A DNA stretch of 64,000 nucleotides from contig NZ_CP195158.1 of NCBI RefSeq assembly GCF_051200825.1, forward strand, positions 1,550,001 to 1,614,000, in the 5' to 3' direction. Under the pieces are notes generated by a model. The model was not told the DNA's origin. It saw nothing but the letters and a program-made list of their open reading frames with translations, and made no database searches. This DNA comes from Formosa sp030427735 (GTDB lineage: Bacteria; Bacteroidota; Bacteroidia; Flavobacteriales; Flavobacteriaceae). Shown here piece by piece: positions 51,552 to 60,979 of this stretch; the stretch's first letter is position 1, and each line of letters begins with the position of its first letter. The position numbers and the translations under genes are program-made.

Positions 51552-53237
51552 CTAAAAAGGAGCATCGCATTGCATGGTAAGTTGTTCTTTAGTTGCGGGG
51601 TGAACAAAACTGATGCGTTCGGCATGTAAATGTAAACGGTTTGCATGTTTGCCATAAAGGTCGTCTCCTACAATAGGTGTATTGAGTCCGTTAATATGAG
51701 CTGCATGTACACGTAGTTGGTGTGTGCGTCCAGAAATGGGGTAGAAGTAAACCCGAGTGCGACCATTTGCTATGTCAATCACGCGATACTTGGTTTTGGC
51801 AGGTTTACCATAATCGTAACAAACCAATTGTTGCGGTCTGTTATCCAAATCGACACGTAGCGGTAAATCTATAAGGCCTTCAGTTGTTTTTAAAATGCCA
51901 TCTAAAAGTGCTACATACCTTTTTTGAACGCTACGTTCTATAAACTGTTTTTGAAGCTGCTTGTGTATGCGTTCGGTTTTGGCGACTAGTAATAAACCAG
52001 AAGTCGACATGTCTAGACGATGAACCAATAATGGCCCTTTTGCATTAGGTAAATATTGTTTTAATTGACTTAAAAGAGATGTATTTTGGGTTTTTCCAGG
52101 TACAGATAAAAACTCGTGAGGCTTGTTTACAAGAAGCAAATGCTCGTCTTCAAATACAATATTTAATGCCTTATTTTCGCTAATGCTGTTTGTAATGGGG
52201 TTTGGTTCTACGGTTAATCCTTGCATCATGTGTCCTAAAATGGGTTCGCATTTACTGCGACAAGACGGGTAGAATTGTTGGTGTTTACGCACTTCGGATT
52301 TTGGCGAAGCTCCCCACCAAAATTCAGCCATCGTTACAGGGTGTAATTGGTTTTGGTAAGCAAACTGAAACAATTTAGGCGCTGCACATTCTCCAGCGGC
52401 AGCTGGCGGTACACCTGCAGTTGTAGTTTTAAAAATATCTAGTAAATCCTTTTCTTCGCCACGGGCATTTAAAAAGCGATAGTGCTCGTGCAATTGCTTT
52501 TGTAAGTTTGCCGATTGCTTGGCGCGTTGTTTTTTTAAACGGAGAATGGGAGCTTTTAAAGCATTAACCTTGTGCTGGGCGTTTTGTAGTGCATTTGCCC
52601 AATACAATTTTAATTGTTTTAATTGAATTTGATAGGCTATGCTTTTTTGGTTTAAACTTTCGCTGTAAGCTGAAAAATCATCAGCGTTAAGCGTTAATTG
52701 TGCGTTTTCGCGTTGTAGTTTTCGCTGTTGCTTTTTGGTTTTTATTAAGGTTTTTAGCGCTTGTATTTCTTTATCGGAAGTATCGGTAATCTCTTTTAAT
52801 TCGTGTAATGTAGATATATAATTGGGTGCTGTTTCTAGCTCGCTTATGGTATGATTGAGCTGATTTAATTGAGCTTCACCCTTTTTATAAAATCCAGCTG
52901 TGTTTAAGGTGTCGTACACAGGAGGCACAAAGCCTTTTAAATGGTTGCTGTCTGCCAATTTACCTGAAAACGCAGCAATGTAAAACAGTTGGTTTAATTG
53001 GTTTTTAACCACCATAATACCAAACATTTTACCAATAACCAATCCGTTCTGTGTGTCGTCTAAACCAAAATTATGAGTAAAATCGGATTGATTTTCTAGA
53101 TAGTTTTGTAAATCTTTTGCCGCAGTTAAACAAAGCGGATGCGGTGTGTAATAAAACGGAAAGGTAAACGCTGTGGGTAAATCGTTTTTAGAATTTGTAT
53201 GTAATGGGTGTATTTGTGTATCCGTAAAGGTAAACAT
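51552..53237 (-). CDS. RluA/RsuA-type pseudouridine synthase with long N-terminal extension
   Basis: 561 residues. The C-terminal ~210 hold the synthase: LLVNKPHEFLSVPG, then HRLDMSTSGLLLVAKT with the catalytic Asp, and RTHQLRVHAAHINGL. The N-terminal ~350 contain a coiled coil (~135-265) and GECAAPKLFQFAYQNQLHPVTMAEFWWG...YPSCRSKCEPIL, seen in the long RluA variant that modifies rRNA or tRNA. It isomerises uridine. It is monocistronic with no sign of fusion error. Confidence 0.9.
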   Translation of the reverse strand: MFTFTDTQIHPLHTNSKNDLPTAFTFPFYYTPHPLCLTAAKDLQNYLENQSDFTHNFGLDDTQNGLVIGKMFGIMVVKNQLNQLFYIAAFSGKLADSNHLKGFVPPVYDTLNTAGFYKKGEAQLNQLNHTISELETAPNYISTLHELKEITDTSDKEIQALKTLIKTKKQQRKLQRENAQLTLNADDFSAYSESLNQKSIAYQIQLKQLKLYWANALQNAQHKVNALKAPILRLKKQRAKQSANLQKQLHEHYRFLNARGEEKDLLDIFKTTTAGVPPAAAGECAAPKLFQFAYQNQLHPVTMAEFWWGASPKSEVRKHQQFYPSCRSKCEPILGHMMQGLTVEPNPITNSISENKALNIVFEDEHLLLVNKPHEFLSVPGKTQNTSLLSQLKQYLPNAKGPLLVHRLDMSTSGLLLVAKTERIHKQLQKQFIERSVQKRYVALLDGILKTTEGLIDLPLRVDLDNRPQQLVCYDYGKPAKTKYRVIDIANGRTRVYFYPISGRTHQLRVHAAHINGLNTPIVGDDLYGKHANRLHLHAERISFVHPATKEQLTMQCDAPF

Positions 53238-53321
53238 AAGGCAGTATTATATCGGCTGTGCAAAGAAACAAAATATACAAGCACGAAAAGAGAAAGACCT
53301 TATAGGATGTTTTAAAAAATG

Positions 53322-53738
53322 TTAAGGAAGCCTGTATTTTCCAGAAGGAATATACTGTAAATTGGTGGTGGGTAAATTGTATAGATACATCCAAGAGATT
53401 ACTGCAGTATTCTCGGATGTAAACACTGGTATAAGCTCACGTTTATATAAAAATGGTTCTGGTAACAAAGGGTTTATACCTTCATAAATATCGAGTACTT
53501 TAAAGACGGTTTCTGTATTATCGAGTTCGTAAATCTGACCATAAACACGATGTTTTTTGTTAGCGCTCAAAACAGCGCCAGGGTAACCATCGACTTCAAA
53601 AAGTTTGGCGTGGCAATACCCGTGATCTATAAACTTAGAATGGGCATTTAAAAATAGAGCCATTTCGTGTTTAGATTGTTGCATGAGGGTGCCATACACG
53701 AATAAATATTTCGATGTATTTTGTTTGTTATCTTTCAT
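53322..53738 (-). CDS. Gamma-glutamylcyclotransferase (AIG2)-like protein
   Basis: A 138-residue protein with the family start YLFVYGTLMQQSKHEMALFL (the YGTL substrate loop) and YPGAVLS, HRVYGQIYEL. GGCT-fold enzymes release 5-oxoproline from gamma-glutamyl amines. The catalytic Glu is probably in KVLDIYEG. Small and monocistronic; activity within the family is uncertain. Confidence 0.82.
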   Translation of the reverse strand: MKDNKQNTSKYLFVYGTLMQQSKHEMALFLNAHSKFIDHGYCHAKLFEVDGYPGAVLSANKKHRVYGQIYELDNTETVFKVLDIYEGINPLLPEPFLYKRELIPVFTSENTAVISWMYLYNLPTTNLQYIPSGKYRLP

Positions 53739-53874
53739 AAGTGGTTGAGCTTAATTTCCTTTAAAAGGAATTTGACTTGTAATTTTTTAAGCATCAATAC
53801 ATACTCTGCAAGATATTATAATTCCCTAAATGTAACAGTCAATAAGATTACATTTAGGGAAATATATTGATGGA

Positions 53875-54432
53875 TTAAACAAATTTTTTGAATCCTTCAT
53901 CTAAAGGTGTTTCGGCAATAGAGTTGGTGTAATTACTAATGGTTTTTTGAGCCAATCCTAATACGATGTCAAGTAATTGCCTTTTGGTAAAACCAGCGTC
54001 GTAAAAAGCCTCTATTTCGTTTTGTGGTATGTTGCCTCGGTTTCTTACTATAGATAAGGTGGTGTTTCTTAAAACTTCTAGCTTGTTGTCGGGAAGTTCA
54101 GTGTTATTTTTTAAAGCATTTATTATATCGTCATCTATCTGCATACTTTTGGCAATAGCGGTATGTGCAGGTACGCAGTAATGGCAGTTGTGCTCTACAT
54201 TTATGGTTTGCCAAACTACAGTGAGTTCGTTAGGGTTAAACGACGAATTTGCGAAGAGTTCATGTAAGTTTTGATATGCTTCTAATAAGCCAGGGGCTTC
54301 GGCCAAAACGCCATGTAAGTTAGGGACATATCCATAAGCTTTTTTAGACTTTTCAAGTAACTGTTTGCTTCCTTCTGGAGCCGTTTCTGTGTTGTGTACT
54401 GTAAATCCAGTACTGTGTTTTGTGGTGTTCAT
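53875..54432 (-). CDS. AhpD-like alkylhydroperoxidase family protein
   Basis: A 185-residue carboxymuconolactone-decarboxylase fold with the AhpD motif CHYCVPAH (CxxCxxxH) in NVEHNCHYCVPAHTAIAKS. The N-terminal ~45 residues (APEGSKQLLEKSKKAYGYVPNL) match the YciW/AhpD peroxidase cap. It should detoxify organic peroxides or a related stress. A TetR-type operator lies about 18-50 bp upstream, and the tetR gene is adjacent. Confidence 0.88.
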   Translation of the reverse strand: MNTTKHSTGFTVHNTETAPEGSKQLLEKSKKAYGYVPNLHGVLAEAPGLLEAYQNLHELFANSSFNPNELTVVWQTINVEHNCHYCVPAHTAIAKSMQIDDDIINALKNNTELPDNKLEVLRNTTLSIVRNRGNIPQNEIEAFYDAGFTKRQLLDIVLGLAQKTISNYTNSIAETPLDEGFKKFV

Positions 54433-54449
54433 AATTTATAAATTTAATG

Positions 54450-54483
54450 GATTGTTTATATCTAAACAATCGGTTAGAAATAA
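54450..54483. promoter_or_regulatory. TetR-type operator upstream of the AhpD-like gene
   Basis: GATTGTTTA-N4-TAAACAATC is a perfect palindrome (54450-54471). It overlaps CTAAACAATCGGTTAG (54462-54477), which recurs before the peroxiredoxin lipoprotein gene at 55950-55965. Downstream bases up to 54483 are also identical in both copies (22 bp in all). Confidence 0.7.
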
Positions 54484-54494
54484 GATAAAAAATA

Positions 54495-55058
54495 TTATAG
54501 CCCTTTAAAAATGTTTTCTATATAGTGATGTAGTTGTTGAGTTGTAAATGATTTAGTGGCCGAAGATAAACCAAACATTGCGATAATAAGGTAATCGGCC
54601 TCTTGGTTAATAAGTGCTGTACTTTTTGAAGAATCTTGTTGCAAAATATTCTTAAATACATTCCGCACACTTTGGGTGTATTGCGTTAAAGTTGTTTTCA
54701 GTTGGGCGTCGATATCTGAGCCTAATTCGTTGGCCGTATTCGAGATTAAACATCCTTTGCCAAACTCGAAATCTTTTGAAAAATCAATAAAGTCGTAAAA
54801 GTAATTTTTAATACTTGCTATGCCTAGATCGCTTTGTTCCATGCGGTGTATTAAGACATCTAACTTTTGTTTATAACATCTTAAACTTTCTAAAAACACC
54901 CCTTGTTTGTTACCAAAACTCGCATAAATAGAGAATTTATTGATGCCCATTTCTTGTTCTAACATGTGCATAGAAGTAGTTTCGAATCCATTTCGCCAAA
55001 ATAAATTCATGGCTTTTTCGATTACTTCTTGTTCGTTATAGTTTTTAGTTCTGGGCAT
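54495..55058 (-). CDS. TetR/AcrR family transcriptional repressor
   Basis: A 187-residue TetR protein: N-terminal HTH (EVIEKAMNLFWRNGFETTSMHMLEQEMGINKFSIYASFGNKQGVFLES) and a ligand-binding C domain with GCLISNTANELGSD, a wording found in YxaF/NemR-like regulators of electrophile and redox stress. It lies between two redox genes carrying a shared operator-like sequence, and probably represses them both. Confidence 0.9.
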   Translation of the reverse strand: MPRTKNYNEQEVIEKAMNLFWRNGFETTSMHMLEQEMGINKFSIYASFGNKQGVFLESLRCYKQKLDVLIHRMEQSDLGIASIKNYFYDFIDFSKDFEFGKGCLISNTANELGSDIDAQLKTTLTQYTQSVRNVFKNILQQDSSKSTALINQEADYLIIAMFGLSSATKSFTTQQLHHYIENIFKGL

Positions 55059-55139
55059 GTTTAACTGTAAGGGTTACAAATATACTAAAAGCTGTGGCCA
55101 AAAGTATATGTACTTTTACGACTTTATTTTATTGATAAA

Positions 55140-55919
55140 TTACTTTTTCATATTTTTTAAGAATGCTGTAAGATCTTTAGGTTCTGCACGGTTTCTGTAG
55201 TCGGCATCTATAAATGCGTACGCAATGGTGCCATCTGTATTAATTATATATGTTGCAGCTAAAGGCAGCTCGTTCGAAGCATCGCCGTTATGGGCATTTA
55301 AATCGAATTTTTCGTTATATTTTTGGGCTACATCGTCGGTTAATTTGTAAACGACACCGTAAGTTCTTGCCACGTTATTTCCTACATCGCTAAGTACTTC
55401 AAAATCCAATTCGTTTTTTTCGCTGGTTTTTAAAGACTGGTCTGGTAATTCTGGTGTTAAAGCTAAAAGATTAGCACCTTCTGCCTTAAAGTTAGGAAGT
55501 TCTTCTTGTAAATAGTGTAAATTTATATTGCAATATGGGCACCAGCCGCCTCTGTACCACACTAAAACTACTGGGCCTTGTTGTAAATAATCCTGTAATG
55601 TAACGTCTTTCCCTAAGGCATTTTTTAAAGTGAAATTAGGAGCTGTATCGCCCACGTTTTTGGCATGCTCTAACACGCCACTTGTAGCCACAGCATCAAG
55701 ACCTTCTCGATATGTTTTTTTAATGTTATCGTCGGCTTTTTTGTTGAAATTGCTTTTGCGTTCTTCTAAAGCTTCAGTTTGTGTTGGCTCAGGCTTCGGC
55801 ATTGCATGTTCTGTAATTGGTTGTTCTGGCGTCATCGTTTTTTGTTCTTTTTTGGTGTTATTACACGAGTGTAATACTGGTAATGCTAGACATAAAGTTA
55901 AAATGTGTAGTGCTTTCAT
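55140..55919 (-). CDS. Peroxiredoxin/AhpC-TSA-type lipoprotein
   Basis: 259 residues with a lipobox (LALPVLHSC), a charged linker (~25-85) and a redoxin domain (~88-259): VGDTAPNFTLKNALGKDVTL, VLVWYRGGWCPYCNINLHYLQEELPNF with C-P-Y-C. The YRGGWCPYC form belongs to the AhpC/TSA subfamily that reduces peroxides. A copy of the TetR-type operator lies 31 bp upstream. It should be exported and lipid-anchored. Confidence 0.88.
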   Translation of the reverse strand: MKALHILTLCLALPVLHSCNNTKKEQKTMTPEQPITEHAMPKPEPTQTEALEERKSNFNKKADDNIKKTYREGLDAVATSGVLEHAKNVGDTAPNFTLKNALGKDVTLQDYLQQGPVVLVWYRGGWCPYCNINLHYLQEELPNFKAEGANLLALTPELPDQSLKTSEKNELDFEVLSDVGNNVARTYGVVYKLTDDVAQKYNEKFDLNAHNGDASNELPLAATYIINTDGTIAYAFIDADYRNRAEPKDLTAFLKNMKK

Positions 55920-56307
55920 AAATATATAAGTGATTAAATATATTCAAAACTAAACAATCGGTTAGAAATAAATTGTAACTTTAACATGTTTTATGATTTT
56001 ATAACTATTTTAGTTAATGGCTGATAGGCAAATGATTGTTTTTAAAAGAAATGCAGTTACAGATGCGTTTTCAAAAATTAAATATTACAGTTTATATGTG
56101 GAGCATTGAATTATTTTTTAAAATTTAAAGTAAAAAATAATGGTGTTGCTCTGCTTTCAAAAGTATTAGAAACAGCATTAAAGTTTCAATAATTATTCGA
56201 TATTTGCCAAAACCAATTGAATGTAAATAGGCTCAATAGCTTTATGTGTTTTACTGTACTGCTATATTGCTTACAATCAGCTTCAAACGAATTAAACTAA
56301 CCTATCA
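55920..56307. other. 388-bp divergent intergenic region
   Basis: Holds the TetR-type operator copy at 55950-55971 for the minus-strand gene. Beyond about 56000 I see AT-rich sequence with no ORF or RNA structure. Confidence 0.6.
55950..55971. promoter_or_regulatory. TetR-type operator upstream of the peroxiredoxin lipoprotein gene
   Basis: CTAAACAATCGGTTAG plus six further bases, identical over 22 bp to the site at 54462-54483. CTAA...TTAG arms make a 16-bp imperfect palindrome. Confidence 0.7.
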
Positions 56308-56874
56308 TTGAAACTACGACATAACCAACCTGCTTTGCTTCTAATAGATGTTCAAAAAGGATTTTTAGACGAAAACTATTGGGGTGGAAGCAGAAATAAC
56401 AAACAGGCGGAGCAAGTTTGCGGAATTCTATTAGATACCTGGAGAGCTTTAAATTTGCCTGTATTTCATATACAACATAGTTCTAGCGTCACAACTTCTA
56501 AACTTCATAAATCTAATCCAGGATTTGCCTTTAACGATGTTGTAACGCCATTACCTAACGAACCTATCATTACAAAACAAGTCAATAGTGCTTTTATTGG
56601 TACCAATCTAAAAGCTCAGTTGGATACTTTAAAAATTAACACGTTGGTAATTGTAGGATTAACCACCAACCATTGTGTATCTACTACAGCACGTATGGCC
56701 GGAAATTTTGGGTTTAAAACGTATGTTGTTTCAGATGCTACAGCAGCCTTTAACCGTTTAGGTATTAATGGCGAAAGTTACGATGCCGAACTCATTCACT
56801 TAACAGCTCTAGCCAATTTAAATGAAGAATTTGCAACGGTATGTACATCCGCTGAGCTTTTGGAATTTTTGTAA
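56308..56874 (+). CDS. Isochorismatase-like cysteine hydrolase
   Basis: 188 residues from a TTG start. Catalytic parts are visible: LLLIDVQKGFLDENYWGG (Asp), PIITKQVNSAF (Lys) and VIVGLTTNHCVSTTARMAGNFGF (Cys). These hydrolases act on amides and related bonds (nicotinamidase, ureidoacrylate and others); the substrate cannot be told. It stands alone downstream of the TetR region, and there is no evidence it belongs to that regulon. Confidence 0.85.
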   Translation: MKLRHNQPALLLIDVQKGFLDENYWGGSRNNKQAEQVCGILLDTWRALNLPVFHIQHSSSVTTSKLHKSNPGFAFNDVVTPLPNEPIITKQVNSAFIGTNLKAQLDTLKINTLVIVGLTTNHCVSTTARMAGNFGFKTYVVSDATAAFNRLGINGESYDAELIHLTALANLNEEFATVCTSAELLEFL

Positions 56875-57000
56875 ATAAAACTACTTAGTGTTACTATAGT
56901 TTGTGCTATTAATTAGGTAAGACAAGTCACGAAAATGCCTGTAAAATAGCTATTGCACATATATTTCTAAATAACTAAAACTAAATATTAAACCAAATCT

Positions 57001-57627
57001 ATGAGAATTATTAAAATTACTTTGTTCTGTATTGCTTTATTAACCTTGAATAACTGTGCTTCGGGATATAAAACTATAGCGCCCAAAACAATAAATTATG
57101 TTTCTGCTACAGAGAAAGATAGTATAAAACTAGAATATAAATATGATGTATTGTATAAGCGCTACGAAAAAAAAGAAGTAAAAAAAGGTGTAAAAGTAGT
57201 AGCTGTTAAAATTACAAACAACTCCAAAAAAGATATCAAGTTCGGTAAGGATGCTGTTTTAATTTACGAAAATGGTAGTACGGTAATGGTCATGGATAAT
57301 GATAAAGTGTTTTCGACAATAAAACAAAATCCAGCTATTTATTTGTTATATTTATTATTAACACCTATTAATTTATATACTACCGATACCAACTCTAATG
57401 GTTTACAGGAAGAAACTAGTAGTTTTCCTATTGGTCTTATTTTAGGGCCAGGAATAGCCGGTGGTAATATGATTGCAGCTAGTACGGCCAATAAGAAATT
57501 CAAAACCGAATTAGAAGAATACAAAATTCATGGTCAGATTATAAAGCAAGGCGAAACCAAATACGGACTTATAGGGATTAAGTCTGATACTTTTGAAGCT
57601 TTAAATCTTGCAACAAGATCTAATTAA
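57001..57627 (+). CDS. Lipoprotein of unknown function
   Basis: 208 residues with a lipobox (LLTLNNC). The middle holds strands (VKVVAVKITNNSKKDIKFG) and two short hydrophobic segments (NPAIYLLYLLLTPINLY; GLILGPGIAGGNMIAAS). I do not recognise the family. The terminator at 57681-57715 ends a single-gene unit. Confidence 0.6.
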   Translation: MRIIKITLFCIALLTLNNCASGYKTIAPKTINYVSATEKDSIKLEYKYDVLYKRYEKKEVKKGVKVVAVKITNNSKKDIKFGKDAVLIYENGSTVMVMDNDKVFSTIKQNPAIYLLYLLLTPINLYTTDTNSNGLQEETSSFPIGLILGPGIAGGNMIAASTANKKFKTELEEYKIHGQIIKQGETKYGLIGIKSDTFEALNLATRSN

Positions 57628-57680
57628 GAAGATTGTTTTTTGATTATGCTGGTAGTAGCTCACTAAAATGTTTGAAGTTT

Positions 57681-57715
57681 AAATATCGAGGGTTAAAAGC
57701 TCTCGATATTTTTTT
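57681..57715 (+). terminator. Intrinsic terminator after the unknown lipoprotein gene
   Basis: AAATATCGAG pairs with CTCGATATT and is followed by a run of seven T. Confidence 0.85.
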
Positions 57716-57834
57716 GTTTAATCTTGCCTGTCGGTAGATAGATTTTAAGTTTTATACACTTATGAAGAATGAAGAATAAAGATTTTTATACGTTAAATTT
57801 TTTATACTTAAGTATCGTGTTTTATCATTTTTAA

Positions 57835-57842
57835 TACCTTTG
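57835..57842 (+). promoter_or_regulatory. -7 element TACCTTTG just before the HYC_CC_PP gene
   Basis: An exact TAnnTTTG match ending five bases before the GTG at 57847. If used, the transcript would be leaderless or nearly so. Confidence 0.45.
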
Positions 57843-57846
57843 TAAG

Positions 57847-58269
57847 GTGTTTAAGCAAATCTTACATAAAGTACTAAGCATTAATTTAGCCTGTTTGCTG
57901 TTTATTACAACAGCATCATTTGCTATACAAAAGCATTATTGTCACGACAATTTAATGGATGTTTCTGTGTTCGCTTTTCAGGAAGACGAGGGCTGTGTAG
58001 ATGAGTTACGTTTTGAATCGTGCCATAATACCACAGAAACCGTAAAGTGTTGTATTGATAAGGTTGATGTGTACAATGGGCAGGATATGATTCAGGATCA
58101 CTTAGACTACGATTTAAGTAAGGTGCAAAAAATCTTTTTCACTGCTTTTGTTTATGTACATCTTAATTTGTTTGAAGATGTTACAGATAAACAAATTACC
58201 GAAGTTTTATACACAGCACCTAGTTTTAATGTCGACAGGCAGGTGTTACATCAGGTATTCCTCATTTGA
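57847..58269 (+). CDS. HYC_CC_PP family protein (metal-linked, secreted)
   Basis: 140 residues from a GTG start with a signal peptide (SINLACLLFITTASFAIQ), the motif KHYCHDN (HYC), KCC in VKCCIDKVD, and a conserved C-terminal APSF. This Bacteroidota family is named after these motifs and commonly sits before a TonB receptor and an HMA protein, as here. The cysteines and histidines suggest binding of a soft metal, probably copper, but this is inference. Confidence 0.75.
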   Translation: MFKQILHKVLSINLACLLFITTASFAIQKHYCHDNLMDVSVFAFQEDEGCVDELRFESCHNTTETVKCCIDKVDVYNGQDMIQDHLDYDLSKVQKIFFTAFVYVHLNLFEDVTDKQITEVLYTAPSFNVDRQVLHQVFLI

Positions 58270-58357
58270 TTTTTAAGTTTTTAGTGTTTTGCTAACTGGC
58301 GCATGGTATATGTGTTGGAGGCTTATATATTCTATTAACTTAAAAAATAACATAGTG

Positions 58358-60610
58358 ATGAAACACTTATTCTTTGTCTTGTGCCTGTTGCCGTTTTTAG
58401 GTTTGGCCCAAGACACTCTAAAGGGCGAGGTACTCGAAGCGCACGATACCAACCCGTTACCTTTAGCAGGAGCCAATGTGTATTGGCTTAATACCGCAAT
58501 AGGCACCGTAACCGATATAGACGGTCAATTCGAGTTGCCTTACAATAGCGCTTATAAACAATTAGTAATCAGTTATGTTGGGTTTACAACCGATACCCTA
58601 ACCATTACCTCGGCGGCTAAGGTTTCACATCAGTTGAAGCCAAGCACGAGTTTAGATGCTGTAGAACTCACATCCAGAAAAAAATCGACAAGCATATCCT
58701 ATTCTAACGTGCGGCAAGTAATTATCATGAATAGCGATGAGCTACTTAAAGCAGCCTGTTGTAATTTGTGCGAAAGCTTCGAGACCAATCCGTCTATCGA
58801 TGTTAATTTTGCCGATGCCCTAACCGGTACGCGCCAAATTAAAATGCTAGGACTGTCTAGCCCTTATATTTTAACTGCTATAGAAAGTGTGCCGTCTATT
58901 AGAGGCGCTGCACAAACCTATGGCTTAAGTTTTATACCGGGTACTTGGGTAGAGAGTATCCAAATCACCAAAGGTGCAGGTAGTGTTATGAATGGTTTCG
59001 AAAGTATTTCTGGCGAAATCAATGCCAAGCTTCAAAAGCCAGTAGAAGATAGTAAACTCTTTGTAAATGCTTATGGCGCCAGTAATGGACGTCTAGAACT
59101 CAATACCCATTTCAATACAAAACTATCAGATAAATTATTTACAGGTGTGTTGGTGCATGGGAATTTAAGAGATCGTGCCTTTGATAAAAATGACGATACC
59201 TTTTTAGACATGCCCTTGTCTAAACAAATCAATGTAATGAACCGTTGGCAGTATGTCGATTTGGATAAAGGTATAGTTAGCTTTCTTAATATCCGCGTTT
59301 TAGATGATGATAAACAAACTGGTCAGACCGATTTTAATCCGGATACCGATAAGTTTACCATCCGCTATTGGGGTAGCGAAATAGATACACGCCGATTGGA
59401 TGTATCGGGGAAATTCAGTTATGCCAATCCAGAGTTAAGCTATCAGAGCATCGATGCGCAAATTAACTATAGCACGCATCATCAAGACTCCTATTTTGGT
59501 CAAACCGTATATAATATCAATCAGAATAGTGTGTATGCCCGCGCTATTTATAGTTCTATATTAGGGAATACCTTAAATAATTTTAAAACAGGAATTAATT
59601 TTTCCCATGATCATTACGATGAAACCGTTGGTCTGTATAATAATGCCCAACAGTACGAAAGAGACGAGAATAGTATAGGTGCCTTTTTTGAGTATCATTA
59701 CGATAACCTGAATAATTTAAATGTTACGGCAGGCTTGCGTGTAGACCAAAGTAATTTACTCGGGTTGTTTGTTACGCCGCGTTTAAATGTACGGTACATC
59801 CCTTGGGCAAAGGCATCTGTAAAAGCTTCTGTAGGCCGCGGTAAACGCAGTGCCAATATTTTTGCAGAAAACCAGATGATGTTTGCTAGCTCTAGAAGCA
59901 TTGCTATTACTAATGCCAACGGAAAAATCTATGGTCTGGATCCAGAAATAGCATGGAATTACGGACTCTCGTTTATGCAAGGGTTTACGCTTTTTGGTAG
60001 TGAAGCCGACCTTACCTTGGATGCCTTCAGAACGAATTTTGAAAATCAGGTAGTTGTAGATTGGGAAGACCCATCAAAAGTTCAGTTTTACAACTTAGAG
60101 GGGAGTAGCTACGCTAATAGTTTTCAAGCCGAATTAAATTATAATATTTTAAAAGGTGTCGATTGGCGTCTGGCCTATAAATTTTACGATGTAAAAACGC
60201 AATATAGCACAGGTAAACTATTGAAGCCCTTAACGTCTAAGCATCGATTTTTCACTAATATAGCTTATGAAACGCCTCATACAGCTAAAGGCGGACAATG
60301 GAAGTTCGATACGACGTATAACTGGCAAGGCGAACAACGTTTATCGTCTACCGTCAGTAATCCAGCAGCATACCAATTGCCAGAGTATACGCCTACAATA
60401 GGCACTCTTAATGCACAAATTACCAAAGTGTTTTCAGAACATTTCGAAGTATACGTTGGTGGAGAAAATATAACAAATGTGCGCTTAGAAAATCCTATAT
60501 TAGCAGCCGACGATCCGTTTGGAGCGTATTTTGATACCACTTTTGTGTATGGGCCTATATTTGGAAGTACCTATTACGCTGGATTACGGTATAAATTACA
60601 TCAACACTAA
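58358..60610 (+). CDS. TonB-dependent receptor, probable metal-linked
   Basis: About 750 residues from the ATG at 58358, which begins the signal peptide (KHLFFVLCLLPFLGLAQ); an upstream in-frame extension is not needed. A CarboxypepD_reg-like domain (DTLKGEVLEA...LPLAGANVYW, ~20-100) leads to a plug with AACCNLCESFETNPSIDV and ITKGAGSVMNGFESISGEIN, then a 22-strand-type barrel ending at LRYKLHQH. The CCNLxESFETN plug is a recognisable receptor subtype. Its neighbours (HYC_CC_PP and HMA genes) suggest metal or metallophore uptake. Confidence 0.88.
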   Translation: MKHLFFVLCLLPFLGLAQDTLKGEVLEAHDTNPLPLAGANVYWLNTAIGTVTDIDGQFELPYNSAYKQLVISYVGFTTDTLTITSAAKVSHQLKPSTSLDAVELTSRKKSTSISYSNVRQVIIMNSDELLKAACCNLCESFETNPSIDVNFADALTGTRQIKMLGLSSPYILTAIESVPSIRGAAQTYGLSFIPGTWVESIQITKGAGSVMNGFESISGEINAKLQKPVEDSKLFVNAYGASNGRLELNTHFNTKLSDKLFTGVLVHGNLRDRAFDKNDDTFLDMPLSKQINVMNRWQYVDLDKGIVSFLNIRVLDDDKQTGQTDFNPDTDKFTIRYWGSEIDTRRLDVSGKFSYANPELSYQSIDAQINYSTHHQDSYFGQTVYNINQNSVYARAIYSSILGNTLNNFKTGINFSHDHYDETVGLYNNAQQYERDENSIGAFFEYHYDNLNNLNVTAGLRVDQSNLLGLFVTPRLNVRYIPWAKASVKASVGRGKRSANIFAENQMMFASSRSIAITNANGKIYGLDPEIAWNYGLSFMQGFTLFGSEADLTLDAFRTNFENQVVVDWEDPSKVQFYNLEGSSYANSFQAELNYNILKGVDWRLAYKFYDVKTQYSTGKLLKPLTSKHRFFTNIAYETPHTAKGGQWKFDTTYNWQGEQRLSSTVSNPAAYQLPEYTPTIGTLNAQITKVFSEHFEVYVGGENITNVRLENPILAADDPFGAYFDTTFVYGPIFGSTYYAGLRYKLHQH

Positions 60611-60620
60611 ATTTAAACAT

Positions 60621-60968
60621 ATGAAAAACATTTTAGCCATAGTTTTTTTATTAACAAGTGCGGTAACATTGGCGCAAAATAAAACGGCTAAGGCCACAAT
60701 AGAGGTTAATGGCGTTTGCGAGATGTGCGAAGCCCGTATTGAAAAAGCTTGCCTTACAACCAAAGGCGTGAAAGCCGCTAATTGGGATGTGCAATCGCAC
60801 CAGCTTGCATTGGTGTACAACGAAAAGAAAACCGATTTGGAGACCATTAAGCAAGCGGTATTAGACGCTGGCCATGATCTTGTAGATGCTCAAGCCACAG
60901 ACGAGGCTTATAACAGTTTACACGGTTGTTGCCGTTACCGCGATAAAGAAGTCCAGGACGCGCATTAA
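60621..60968 (+). CDS. Secreted HMA-domain metal-binding protein
   Basis: 115 residues from the ATG at 60621, 10 bp after the receptor gene; an upstream in-frame ATG at 60519 lies inside that gene and is rejected. A signal peptide (AIVFLLTSAVTLAQ) precedes one heavy-metal-associated domain with GVCEMCEARIEKA (CxxC) and a C-terminal GCCRYRD. It should bind Cu or a similar soft cation in the periplasm and probably works with the TonB receptor. The terminator at 60980-61017 follows. Confidence 0.87.
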   Translation: MKNILAIVFLLTSAVTLAQNKTAKATIEVNGVCEMCEARIEKACLTTKGVKAANWDVQSHQLALVYNEKKTDLETIKQAVLDAGHDLVDAQATDEAYNSLHGCCRYRDKEVQDAH

Positions 60969-60979
60969 GTTTAAGTTTT

